From: ZLKRG08 sp964654815
GTDB lineage: Bacteria; Actinomycetota; Actinomycetes; Nanopelagicales; Nanopelagicaceae
DNA: 6,367 bases
Assembly: GCA_964654815.1 (NCBI GenBank)
Contig: CAZZLH010000048.1
Coordinates: 1 to 6,367 of the forward strand
Direction of reading: 5' to 3'
Part shown: piece by piece, positions 1-5,711 of the stretch
Layout of the letters: each line of letters begins with the position of its first letter
Numbering within the stretch: the stretch's first letter is position 1
Position numbers and translations under genes: made by a program
Notes under the pieces: generated by a model
Told to the model about the DNA's origin: nothing
What the model saw: only the letters and a program-made list of their open reading frames with translations
Database searches by the model: none

Positions 1-28
1 CTACGGCGGCCAGCAATGGCCGCCGTAG
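1..28. terminator. Perfect 12-bp hairpin with GCAA loop, possible terminator or mRNA stabiliser upstream of dppB
   Basis: The arms CTACGGCGGCCA and TGGCCGCCGTAG are exact reverse complements and enclose the four-base loop GCAA, a GNRA-type tetraloop, so the RNA would fold very stably. The downstream flank on the + strand (TATCTGTAAATACC) has no proper U-run, so this is not a textbook intrinsic terminator in that direction; the left flank is outside the window. It could end an upstream gene, attenuate read-through into dppB, or protect the 3' end of an upstream transporter mRNA such as one for the solute-binding protein. The structure is certain at sequence level; its role is inferred. Confidence 0.6.
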
Positions 29-44
29 TATCTGTAAATACCTC

Positions 45-75
45 AAAATTTAATAATTTAAAATTGAATAATTTA
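45..75. repeat. 15-bp AT-rich tandem duplication before dppB
   Basis: AAAATTTAATAATTTA at 45-60 is repeated as AAAATTGAATAATTTA at 60-75. This gives two tandem copies with a 15-bp period and a single mismatch (T51 versus G66). The repeat lies in the untranslated spacer between the hairpin and the dppB ribosome binding site. It could be promoter-proximal A+T DNA, a regulator site, or simply low-complexity sequence. The repeat is visible directly; no function is established. Confidence 0.5.
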
Positions 76-93
76 GAAATTTGCAGCTTTAAT
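64..93 (+). promoter_or_regulatory. Candidate promoter for the dppBDF operon
   Basis: TTGAAT (64-69, four of six matches to TTGACA) and TTTAAT (88-93, five of six to TATAAT) are 18 bp apart, and lie in the only untranscribed-looking stretch ahead of dppB. Transcription would begin near 100, leaving a leader of about 50 nt before the ATG at 153. In DNA this AT-rich such matches arise by chance, and the operon may instead be read through from upstream. Confidence 0.3.
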
Positions 94-135
94 AAGATTT
101 TATTTATGTAAATTTGAATTTAGTTTTAGGCATTC

Positions 136-143
136 AGGAGGGG
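136..143 (+). promoter_or_regulatory. Ribosome binding site that fixes the dppB start
   Basis: AGGAGGGG is a near-perfect Shine-Dalgarno sequence ending nine bases before the ATG at 153. An in-frame TTG at 114 would lengthen the protein by 13 residues but places this site inside the coding region and has no comparable motif in front of it. The ATG at 153 is therefore chosen. Confidence 0.8.
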
Positions 144-152
144 ATTAATAAG

Positions 153-1154
153 ATGTTGAAATATGTGATTAGGAGATTGGCAGCAACTGCTGTCATCTTG
201 ACCTTGATCAGCATGTCAGTCTTCTTGATCTTCGCTGTGCTACCGATGGATCCGGCGCGTTTGACCTGTGGCAAGGCCTGTTATCCAGCAGTTGTAGAGG
301 CCAATCGCCACCGATTGGGTCTAGATGTTCCCGTGCATGTTCAATACGGGCGATTTGTTAAGGGTCTATTTGTCGGACGTGAATATGGTGATGGCGCCGC
401 GCGTTTTGAGTGTCCAGCCCCTGCCTTTGGTTACTCATTTAACCGCCATGCCTGCGTTACCGATTTACTTAAAGAGGCATTCCCAGTCACCTTTAGTTTG
501 GCTATAGGTGCTTTTACGCTCTGGTTATCAATGGGAATCGCACTTGGGGTGCTTGCGGCGCGAAAACAGGGCAAATGGCAGGACCGCGCCTCAACGGTCT
601 TCGTGCTTTTAGGTACCTCGCTACCAACTTTCATCAGCGGACTTTTGATTCTGCTATTTATCGGTCTGAAATTTGGCTTTATAAATCCACTTGATATGGG
701 TAAATGGGTCTCGCCTTTTGAGAATCCCTTTAAGTGGGTAAATGTCTTTATCTTCCCGTGGATTACCTTGGCGCTGGCATCAGCTGCTACCTACACGCGA
801 TTTACTCGTGCAAATGTGCTTGAGACCACCAATGAGGATTACATACGAACCGCACGCGCCAAAGGTCTCTCCGAAAGGGTGATCTTGCGCAAGCACACTC
901 TTCGTGCAGCGCTCGCGCCGATTGTCACTTTAGCGGGATTGGATTTCGCAGGACTTTTGGGAGGTGCGATCATCACAGAAGGTATCTTCAATCTTCCTGG
1001 CCTTGGCCGACTCTCAATTCGAGCGGTCTTAAATGATTACGATCTGCCAACAATAGTAGCGACCACGATTTTGGCCGCATCATTTGTGGTCATTATGAAT
1101 CTTATAGTCGATATCGCATATGCCTACATAGATCCGCGGGTGCGTGTTCAGTGA
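153..1154 (+). CDS. dppB: Peptide ABC transporter permease, DppB/OppB type
   Basis: One of the two membrane subunits of a di-/oligopeptide importer in the cytoplasmic membrane. The 333-residue protein has about six predicted membrane segments (near residues 10-31, 111-135, 147-173, 196-215, 257-275, 297-322). A cytoplasmic EAA-type loop runs from about 224 to 250 (EDYIRTARAKG, then the basic RKHTLRAALAP), the surface that docks on the ATPases, followed by the family motif EGIFNLPGLG (275-284). The first external loop is unusual in carrying four cysteines (39, 43, 87, 101), which could form disulfides. Length and motifs match DppB-family permeases. The gene overlaps the next by four bases (GTGA), so translation is probably coupled. 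No DppC partner follows; it must lie upstream of the window or elsewhere. Whether substrates are dipeptides, oligopeptides or another nickel/peptide-family ligand cannot be told from sequence. Confidence 0.93.
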   Translation: MLKYVIRRLAATAVILTLISMSVFLIFAVLPMDPARLTCGKACYPAVVEANRHRLGLDVPVHVQYGRFVKGLFVGREYGDGAARFECPAPAFGYSFNRHACVTDLLKEAFPVTFSLAIGAFTLWLSMGIALGVLAARKQGKWQDRASTVFVLLGTSLPTFISGLLILLFIGLKFGFINPLDMGKWVSPFENPFKWVNVFIFPWITLALASAATYTRFTRANVLETTNEDYIRTARAKGLSERVILRKHTLRAALAPIVTLAGLDFAGLLGGAIITEGIFNLPGLGRLSIRAVLNDYDLPTIVATTILAASFVVIMNLIVDIAYAYIDPRVRVQ

Positions 1155-2167
1155 CCAACTTCTTAGAAGTTAAAGATTTAAATGTAGCTTTTCCCACCGA
1201 AGATGGTCTGGTTTTAGCCACCAATGAAGTTACATTCAATGTAGCAAGAGGCGAGACCCTTGCGGTCGTAGGTGAATCTGGCTCAGGCAAGTCGGTCTCC
1301 AGCCTTGCAGTTATGGGCTTGCATAATCGCAAAACCACTCAAATCACTGGCTCAGCAATCCTTAATTTAGAGAGCGGCCCGGTAGATGTGATCTCGGCAG
1401 ATGAAGAGACGGTGCGCAAGCTACGTGGCAAGGCGATGTCGATGATCTTCCAGGATCCGATGTCCGCGCTACATCCTTATTATTCAATTGGCGATCAACT
1501 ATCTGAAGCATGGCGCCTCTACCATGAGGGCTCAAAGGGCGATGGTTTTAAGCGCGCAACCGAGATGTTGGATCTGGTGGGTATTCCAAATGCGGCCAAG
1601 CGAGTTCAGGAGTTTCCGCATCAATTCTCCGGCGGCATGCGCCAGCGCGTGATGATAGCGATGGCGCTAATTAATAATCCCTCGCTACTAATCGCAGATG
1701 AGCCAACCACAGCGCTTGACGTAACAGTGCAGGCGCAAATCCTTAAGTTAATCAAGGATTTACAGGTTGAATTCAATATGGCGGTTATTTTGATTACCCA
1801 TGATTTGGGCGTGGTCGCTGAAGTCGCAGATCGCGTAAATGTCATGTACGCCGGAAGAATTGTCGAACAATCAAAAATTGATGATGCCTTCTACAAACCC
1901 GATCATCCGTACACCATCGGACTCTTGCAATCTATCCCAAGAGTTGGAAAGCAAGAGCGCTTACATGCTATTCCGGGGCAACCGCCATCTTTAATCAACC
2001 TGCCACCAGGTTGCTCATTCCGGGCGCGTTGCGAATATGCCAATCAGGTAGCAAATAACCGTTGCGCTAGTGAATTGCCTAAGTTGATCGAGAAATCCCC
2101 CGGACATCTTTCACGCTGCCATTTGGAGCAAGATCAGGTAGCCAGGGCGCGAGAGGCGGTCAATTAA
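1151..2167 (+). CDS. dppD: Peptide ABC transporter ATPase, DppD/OppD type
   Basis: First of two cytoplasmic ATPases energising the peptide importer. Of 338 residues, the ATPase core shows Walker A GESGSGKS (41-48), Q-loop Q101 in FQDPMSALHP, signature FSGGMRQR (159-166), Walker B LLIADEP (179-185, catalytic E184), D-loop TALD (187-190) and switch H217. The FSGGM form of the signature is usual for DppD/OppD proteins. The C-terminal oligopeptide-transporter extension starts around HPYT (252-255) and contains PGQPPSLINLPPGC with cysteines 288, 294, 305 and 323. Four-cysteine tails of this type bind a [4Fe-4S] cluster in mycobacterial Opp/Dpp ATPases, so a cluster here is likely by homology but unproven. 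The GTG start overlaps the dppB stop by four bases and the stop abuts the ATG of dppF, so the three genes form one translationally linked unit. Confidence 0.93.
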   Translation: MTNFLEVKDLNVAFPTEDGLVLATNEVTFNVARGETLAVVGESGSGKSVSSLAVMGLHNRKTTQITGSAILNLESGPVDVISADEETVRKLRGKAMSMIFQDPMSALHPYYSIGDQLSEAWRLYHEGSKGDGFKRATEMLDLVGIPNAAKRVQEFPHQFSGGMRQRVMIAMALINNPSLLIADEPTTALDVTVQAQILKLIKDLQVEFNMAVILITHDLGVVAEVADRVNVMYAGRIVEQSKIDDAFYKPDHPYTIGLLQSIPRVGKQERLHAIPGQPPSLINLPPGCSFRARCEYANQVANNRCASELPKLIEKSPGHLSRCHLEQDQVARAREAVN

Positions 2168-3166
2168 ATGGCTACATCTAATGAGACGCCGATTCTCAAG
2201 GTAGAAGGCTTAAAGAAGTACTTCAACACCACAACCGGCGGTATTTTCAATAAGCAGCGAGCAGTTTTGAAAGCGGTAGATGGAATTGATTTAGAGGTTC
2301 GCCCAGGTGAGACTGTTGGTTTGGTGGGCGAGTCGGGCTGTGGCAAGACCACAGCAGGTCGCACCATCTTAAAGCTCTACGAACCAACTGCCGGAAAGAT
2401 TATCTTTGAAGGTGAAGAGATCACCCATCACTCAAGAGTGAAGATGAAACCTTTGCGCCGTCAGATGCAGATGATCTTTCAAGATCCATTTGCATCACTC
2501 AACCCTCGCCAAACTATCGGCACCATCATCTCCAATATGTTTGAGATTCAGGGCATCAAGCCAGAAGGTGGCGTGGAGAATGAGGTCCGCCGCTTGATGG
2601 AGCGAGTGGGGCTAAATCCTGAACATATCAATCGCTATCCCCATGAGTTCTCCGGTGGCCAACGCCAACGTATCGGTGTGGCTCGTGCCATCGCTTTGAA
2701 GCCTAAGTTGATCGTGGCCGATGAGCCAGTATCTGCGCTGGATGTTTCGATTCAAGCTCAGGTCGTTAACCTACTTGAGGATCTACAAGATGAATTTAAA
2801 TTGGCCTACATATTCGTAGCCCACGATCTCTCAGTGGTCCAGCACATCTCTGATCGCGTGGTTGTTATGTATCTGGGCAAAGTGATGGAGCAGGCAGATA
2901 AGAGCGATCTCTTTGCGCTGCCACGCCATCCCTACACTAAGGCGCTGTTATCTGCAGTTCCCACGCCTGACCCCGTAAAGGGGCGTCAGCGCGAACGCAT
3001 TATGTTGCAGGGCGATTTACCGAGCCCGATCAATCCTCCAAGTGGTTGCGTCTTTAATACTCGCTGCTGGAAGGCGACCGATAAGTGTCGAAGTGAAGAG
3101 CCAGCGCTCGTTCAAATTGGCAGCAACCCAAGCCATAAGGTTGCCTGCCATTATCCGGAGAGCTAA
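2168..3166 (+). CDS. dppF: Peptide ABC transporter ATPase, DppF/OppF type
   Basis: Second ATPase of the importer, expected to pair with the DppD-type subunit. Its 332 residues show Walker A GESGCGKT (54-61), Q-loop Q105 in FQDPFASLNP, signature FSGGQRQR (161-168), Walker B LIVADEP (181-187, catalytic E186), D-loop SALD (189-192) and switch H219. All catalytic residues are present, so both nucleotide sites of the heterodimer should be competent. The C-terminal extension begins near HPYT (254-257) and carries QGDLPSPINPPSGC with cysteines 294, 300, 307 and 327, spaced much as in the preceding ATPase. The ATG follows the previous stop with no gap; a weak GAGAGG stands a little upstream. The gene ends 5 bp from the stop of the convergent lipoprotein gene. 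The DppF assignment over OppF rests on gene order and general similarity, so the substrate class is open. Confidence 0.93.
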   Translation: MATSNETPILKVEGLKKYFNTTTGGIFNKQRAVLKAVDGIDLEVRPGETVGLVGESGCGKTTAGRTILKLYEPTAGKIIFEGEEITHHSRVKMKPLRRQMQMIFQDPFASLNPRQTIGTIISNMFEIQGIKPEGGVENEVRRLMERVGLNPEHINRYPHEFSGGQRQRIGVARAIALKPKLIVADEPVSALDVSIQAQVVNLLEDLQDEFKLAYIFVAHDLSVVQHISDRVVVMYLGKVMEQADKSDLFALPRHPYTKALLSAVPTPDPVKGRQRERIMLQGDLPSPINPPSGCVFNTRCWKATDKCRSEEPALVQIGSNPSHKVACHYPES

Positions 3167-3171
3167 GAGCT

Positions 3172-3705
3172 TTAAGCCAACTTTCCTTTTACCTCGGCGG
3201 TCTTATCGCCGATAGTGATTGCGACATTTAACTCAGCGCCTGGTTTGGTATCGCAGGCAACGCCAAATTTAAAGGTTGCCGAAGCCCCAGCTGCAAGAGT
3301 TCCCAAGGGTTGGCCTTCTACGCCATTATCGCCATCAAGCACATCGTTACATGCGCCGCCATTTGTGGTGGTGGTGACGAAGGAAACAGTCGCCCAATCA
3401 AGCGCCTTACTGCCGCCATTGGTTAGCGTCGCATCGAAGAGATTTGCAGTTTGACCCTTTACATAGTTAGAGGCAAATTGTCCGGGAGTGAAGTGCTGTG
3501 GTTGCGAGAGTTTGATCTTGATGCCATTACCAAGATCGATATCGCCACCAACTGCACCGGTGACGTCGCTACCGCCGACATCTACTAGATCTTGATTCTC
3601 GCCATTTGCTTGATCTGTGCCCTCGGTGCTTCCGCCACCACACGCACTTAAGACCAACATTCCAGCGCCAATTAGACCAATCAGCTTGAGCGACTTTTTA
3701 TTCAT
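3172..3705 (-). CDS. Small secreted lipoprotein of unknown function, possible DUF4352-like Ig fold
   Basis: A 177-residue protein with a classic lipoprotein signal: basic start (MNKKSLK), hydrophobic core, and lipobox LSAC with Cys22 as the expected lipidation site, so it should be anchored outside the cytoplasmic membrane. A low-complexity Gly/Ser/Asp/Asn-rich linker (about 23-60) follows. The rest, about 110 residues, looks all-beta: alternating strands, a TNGGSKALDW turn, a late LAAGASATFKF segment and the cysteine pair 119/151 that could form a disulfide. This pattern resembles DUF4352-type Ig-like domains of actinobacterial lipoproteins, but the assignment is by eye. I chose the ATG at 3705 over the in-frame ATG at 3717 because GAGGGAG lies just before it. 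The gene sits 37 bp downstream of the peptidase on the same strand and is probably cotranscribed. It has no recognised catalytic motif. Confidence 0.8.
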   Translation of the reverse strand: MNKKSLKLIGLIGAGMLVLSACGGGSTEGTDQANGENQDLVDVGGSDVTGAVGGDIDLGNGIKIKLSQPQHFTPGQFASNYVKGQTANLFDATLTNGGSKALDWATVSFVTTTTNGGACNDVLDGDNGVEGQPLGTLAAGASATFKFGVACDTKPGAELNVAITIGDKTAEVKGKLA

Positions 3706-3708
3706 GAG

Positions 3709-3715
3709 CTCCCTC
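3709..3715 (-). promoter_or_regulatory. Ribosome binding site that fixes the lipoprotein start
   Basis: Read on the - strand, GAGGGAG stands three bases before the ATG at 3705 (six bases if GAGG is taken as the core). It overlaps the alternative ATG at 3717, whose own upstream sequence (AGAGAAAA) is a poorer ribosome site. The shorter reading also gives the better-shaped signal peptide. Confidence 0.6.
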
Positions 3716-3742
3716 ATTTTTCTCTATAAATATCAACCGATA

Positions 3743-5650
3743 TCACCAAATTTTAACGCGCTTTTCCAGATACAAGGCATCAGACGCGGTTACCTCAAAG
3801 GCCTCATAAAATTCATCGAGATTGCGCACGATTTGATTGCAACGTAATTCATCTGGTGAGTGGGGGTCAGTTGCGATACGCAGCCGCGCCTCTTCGGGGC
3901 GAATTAGCCTGCGCCAGCATTGCGCCCAAGCGAGGAAGAAGCGCTGCATGGCGGTAAGTCCATCGATTACCGGAGGCTCGGCGCCATTTAACGCGATTTG
4001 GTAGGCCTTGATTGCGATATTCATCCCGCCCAGGTCGCCGATATTTTCACCCAAGGTGAAGGCGCCATTTACCTTCACATCAGGCGCTGCATTTGGCGAT
4101 AGCTGGTTGTATTGATCTACCAAGCTTGCGGTGCGCTTCTCAAATTCACTTCGATCGATATCGCTCCACCAATTATTTAGATTGCCATCGCCATCATATT
4201 GCGAGCCCTGGTCATCAAAGCCATGGCCGATCTCGTGGCCGATAACCGCTCCGATGCCTCCGTAATTTGCGGCATCATCGGCCTCTGGGTTGAAAAATGG
4301 TGGCTGCAAGATCGCAGCGGGGAAGACGATCTCATTTAAGCCGGGGGAGTAATAGGCATTTACCGTTTGAGGCGTCATGCCCCACTCATCGCGATTGATT
4401 GGCCCACCTAATTTATTAAGTTCGTACTCGCGCTCAAATTTCGCGATATTTCCGAGATTGGTATGTAGGTCATCGCCGATCTCAAGCGAGCTGTAATCGC
4501 GCCATTTGTCAGGGTAGGCGATCTTGGCGGTGAATTTGGAGAGTTTCTCAAGTGCACGCTGCTTGGTCTCTTCGGTCATCCAATCTAAATTAGTGATGGA
4601 GACTCGATATGCCTCAAGTAGATTAGCCACCAATTCCTGCATCCGCTTCTTAGAGCTCTCCGGGAAATGGCGCTTTACATACTCTTTTCCGATCTCCTCA
4701 CCGAGCGCACCTTCGACTAAAGAGATAGCGCGCTTCCAGCGCTCGCGAATCTGTGGCGTACCGGAGAGGGTGGTGCCGTAGAAGGCAAAGTTCTGATTGA
4801 CCAGCGCCTCATTTAAGTATGCCGCAGAGCCTGAGAGGATGTGCCAGCGCAGCCAATTGCGCCAGGCCTCGAGTTCGAAATTCTCAAGCAGCTTTGAGAT
4901 ACCCTCAAAGAATGATGGTTCGCGGACCACAATCTCCTGGAACTTGTTTGCGGGAATCTGCCCCGCGTTTATATAGGTATCCCAATCTAGATGAGGGGCA
5001 AGCTCCTTCAATTGGGCGAAGCTCTTCTTGTTATATGTTGCAAGCGCATCGCGATCTTTGACCTGATCCCAGTGGAATGAGGCGATCTGGGTCTCAAGCT
5101 TTAGTAGCAAAGCCCCATCGAAATCCAAACCACTGATCTCTGACATTTTCTTAACATGTTCGAGAAAGGCCTCTCGAATCGGCTGATACTGCTCCTCTCG
5201 GTAGTAGGCCTCATCAGGTAGCGAGAGTCCACCTTGGTAGATATAGATGGCATATTGCGTGGAGTTGCCAACATCGGGGTAGATATAGGAGCCGAAGATT
5301 CCAGGGCCACCATTTATCTCCAACTCGCCAATAGTGGCGATCAAGCTCTTGGCATCTATTACTTGATCAACCTTTGCTAGCTCTGCTGAGATCGGCTTGA
5401 TGCCATCCCGCTCGATCTTCTCCGTATTCATAAATGATTTGAAGAGTCGGCCGATCTTTCCTTGATCTGATTCGATAATCTCTCGGACCTGCGCCTCAGC
5501 CTGCAAGAAGAGTTCGTAGGTGATTCCGGTATTGGAGCGATCGGCCGGAATCTCAGTGGTGGATAGCCATGCGCCATTTGCATAGGCATAGAGATCATCT
5601 TGCGGACGGACCTTGGTGTCGAAGTACTGCTTATCGATTCCCGATTTCAC
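3743..5650 (-). CDS. pepO: M13-family zinc metallopeptidase (PepO/neprilysin-like), apparently cytoplasmic
   Basis: A 635-residue peptidase of the neprilysin family, which cleaves short peptides on the N-terminal side of hydrophobic residues. The zinc site is complete: HEIGH (472-476) with the family extension GFDDQGSQYDGDGN, and third ligand E535 in ENIGD (535-539). Substrate-site residues also match neprilysin: NAYY (431-434), H597 and R603 in HSPDELR. It ends in the usual Trp, but as RVKIW rather than the common CRVW. The start RPQDDLYAYANGAWL (15-29) is the typical bacterial M13 N-terminal motif. There is no signal peptide or membrane anchor, so it should act inside the cell like lactic-acid-bacterial PepO, plausibly on imported peptides. 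The GTG start is supported by AGGGAG six bases upstream. It is divergent from the MarR gene across an operator-like palindrome, and the lipoprotein gene follows it. The exact substrate is unknown. Confidence 0.94.
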   Translation of the reverse strand: MKSGIDKQYFDTKVRPQDDLYAYANGAWLSTTEIPADRSNTGITYELFLQAEAQVREIIESDQGKIGRLFKSFMNTEKIERDGIKPISAELAKVDQVIDAKSLIATIGELEINGGPGIFGSYIYPDVGNSTQYAIYIYQGGLSLPDEAYYREEQYQPIREAFLEHVKKMSEISGLDFDGALLLKLETQIASFHWDQVKDRDALATYNKKSFAQLKELAPHLDWDTYINAGQIPANKFQEIVVREPSFFEGISKLLENFELEAWRNWLRWHILSGSAAYLNEALVNQNFAFYGTTLSGTPQIRERWKRAISLVEGALGEEIGKEYVKRHFPESSKKRMQELVANLLEAYRVSITNLDWMTEETKQRALEKLSKFTAKIAYPDKWRDYSSLEIGDDLHTNLGNIAKFEREYELNKLGGPINRDEWGMTPQTVNAYYSPGLNEIVFPAAILQPPFFNPEADDAANYGGIGAVIGHEIGHGFDDQGSQYDGDGNLNNWWSDIDRSEFEKRTASLVDQYNQLSPNAAPDVKVNGAFTLGENIGDLGGMNIAIKAYQIALNGAEPPVIDGLTAMQRFFLAWAQCWRRLIRPEEARLRIATDPHSPDELRCNQIVRNLDEFYEAFEVTASDALYLEKRVKIW

Positions 5651-5656
5651 TTAGCT

Positions 5657-5662
5657 CTCCCT
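5657..5662 (-). promoter_or_regulatory. Ribosome binding site supporting the GTG start of the M13 peptidase
   Basis: AGGGAG on the - strand, six bases before the GTG at 5650. It supports this non-ATG start, which also leaves the conserved M13 N-terminal motif intact. Confidence 0.65.
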
Positions 5663-5666
5663 GCGA

Positions 5667-5672
5667 GTATTA
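5667..5672 (-). promoter_or_regulatory. Candidate -10 box for the M13 peptidase
   Basis: TAATAC on the - strand (four of six matches to TATAAT), about 17 bases before the GTG. No good -35 hexamer stands at the usual distance. The inverted repeat at 5677-5692 would fall in the -35/-10 spacer, where a bound MarR dimer would block RNA polymerase. Confidence 0.35.
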
Positions 5673-5676
5673 ATTT

Positions 5677-5692
5677 AGTTGAAAGTTCAACT
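5677..5692. promoter_or_regulatory. Perfect inverted repeat, probable MarR operator
   Basis: AGTTGAA-AG-TTCAACT is a perfect 7-2-7 palindrome near the middle of the 61-bp gap between the divergent peptidase and MarR genes. MarR dimers typically bind palindromes of 16-20 bp with TTGAA/TTCAA-like half-sites beside their own gene. The site lies 19 bp from the marR ATG and 26 bp from the peptidase GTG, so one bound dimer could govern both promoters. The palindrome is seen directly; binding by this regulator is inferred from position and family. Confidence 0.75.
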
Positions 5693-5699
5693 TGTTAGG

Positions 5700-5705
5700 T
5701 AGACT
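5700..5705 (+). promoter_or_regulatory. Candidate -10 box for a leaderless marR transcript
   Basis: TAGACT (four of six matches to TATAAT, keeping TA, the fourth A and the last T) ends six bases before the marR ATG, so transcription would begin at or very near the start codon. TTGAAA at 5679-5684, inside the palindrome, could be the -35 element, though the 15-bp spacing is short. There is no convincing Shine-Dalgarno sequence for marR, which fits leaderless translation, common in actinobacteria. Confidence 0.4.
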
Positions 5706-5711
5706 TGGCTC

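Noticed and set aside
114..152. TTG at 114 as start of the permease, adding 13 residues
   Set aside because: The strong AGGAGGGG site at 136-143 would lie inside the coding region and points to the ATG at 153. The extra residues precede a normal DppB N-terminus.
1102..2367. Small - strand open frames across the two ATPase genes
   Set aside because: They lie opposite clearly conserved ATPase coding sequence and show only the biased composition expected of antisense frames.
3195..3211. Hairpin CGGCG-CGCCG as terminator for the convergent operons
   Set aside because: The stem is only five base pairs, lies within the lipoprotein coding region, and has no T-run on either side.
3706..3717. ATG at 3717 as start of the lipoprotein
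   Set aside because: The in-frame ATG at 3705 has GAGGGAG directly before it and gives a standard signal peptide beginning MNKKSLK. The upstream ATG overlaps that ribosome site.
3719..3742. TGATAT direct repeats between the peptidase and lipoprotein genes as a separate promoter or operator
   Set aside because: The hexamers are short and AT-rich, and no properly spaced -35/-10 pair for the lipoprotein gene could be found; chance is an adequate explanation.
4524..5313. Open frames of 70-85 codons opposite or within the M13 peptidase gene
   Set aside because: They are shadows of the peptidase reading frame, have no ribosome sites or recognisable domains, and the peptidase itself is intact with all catalytic motifs.
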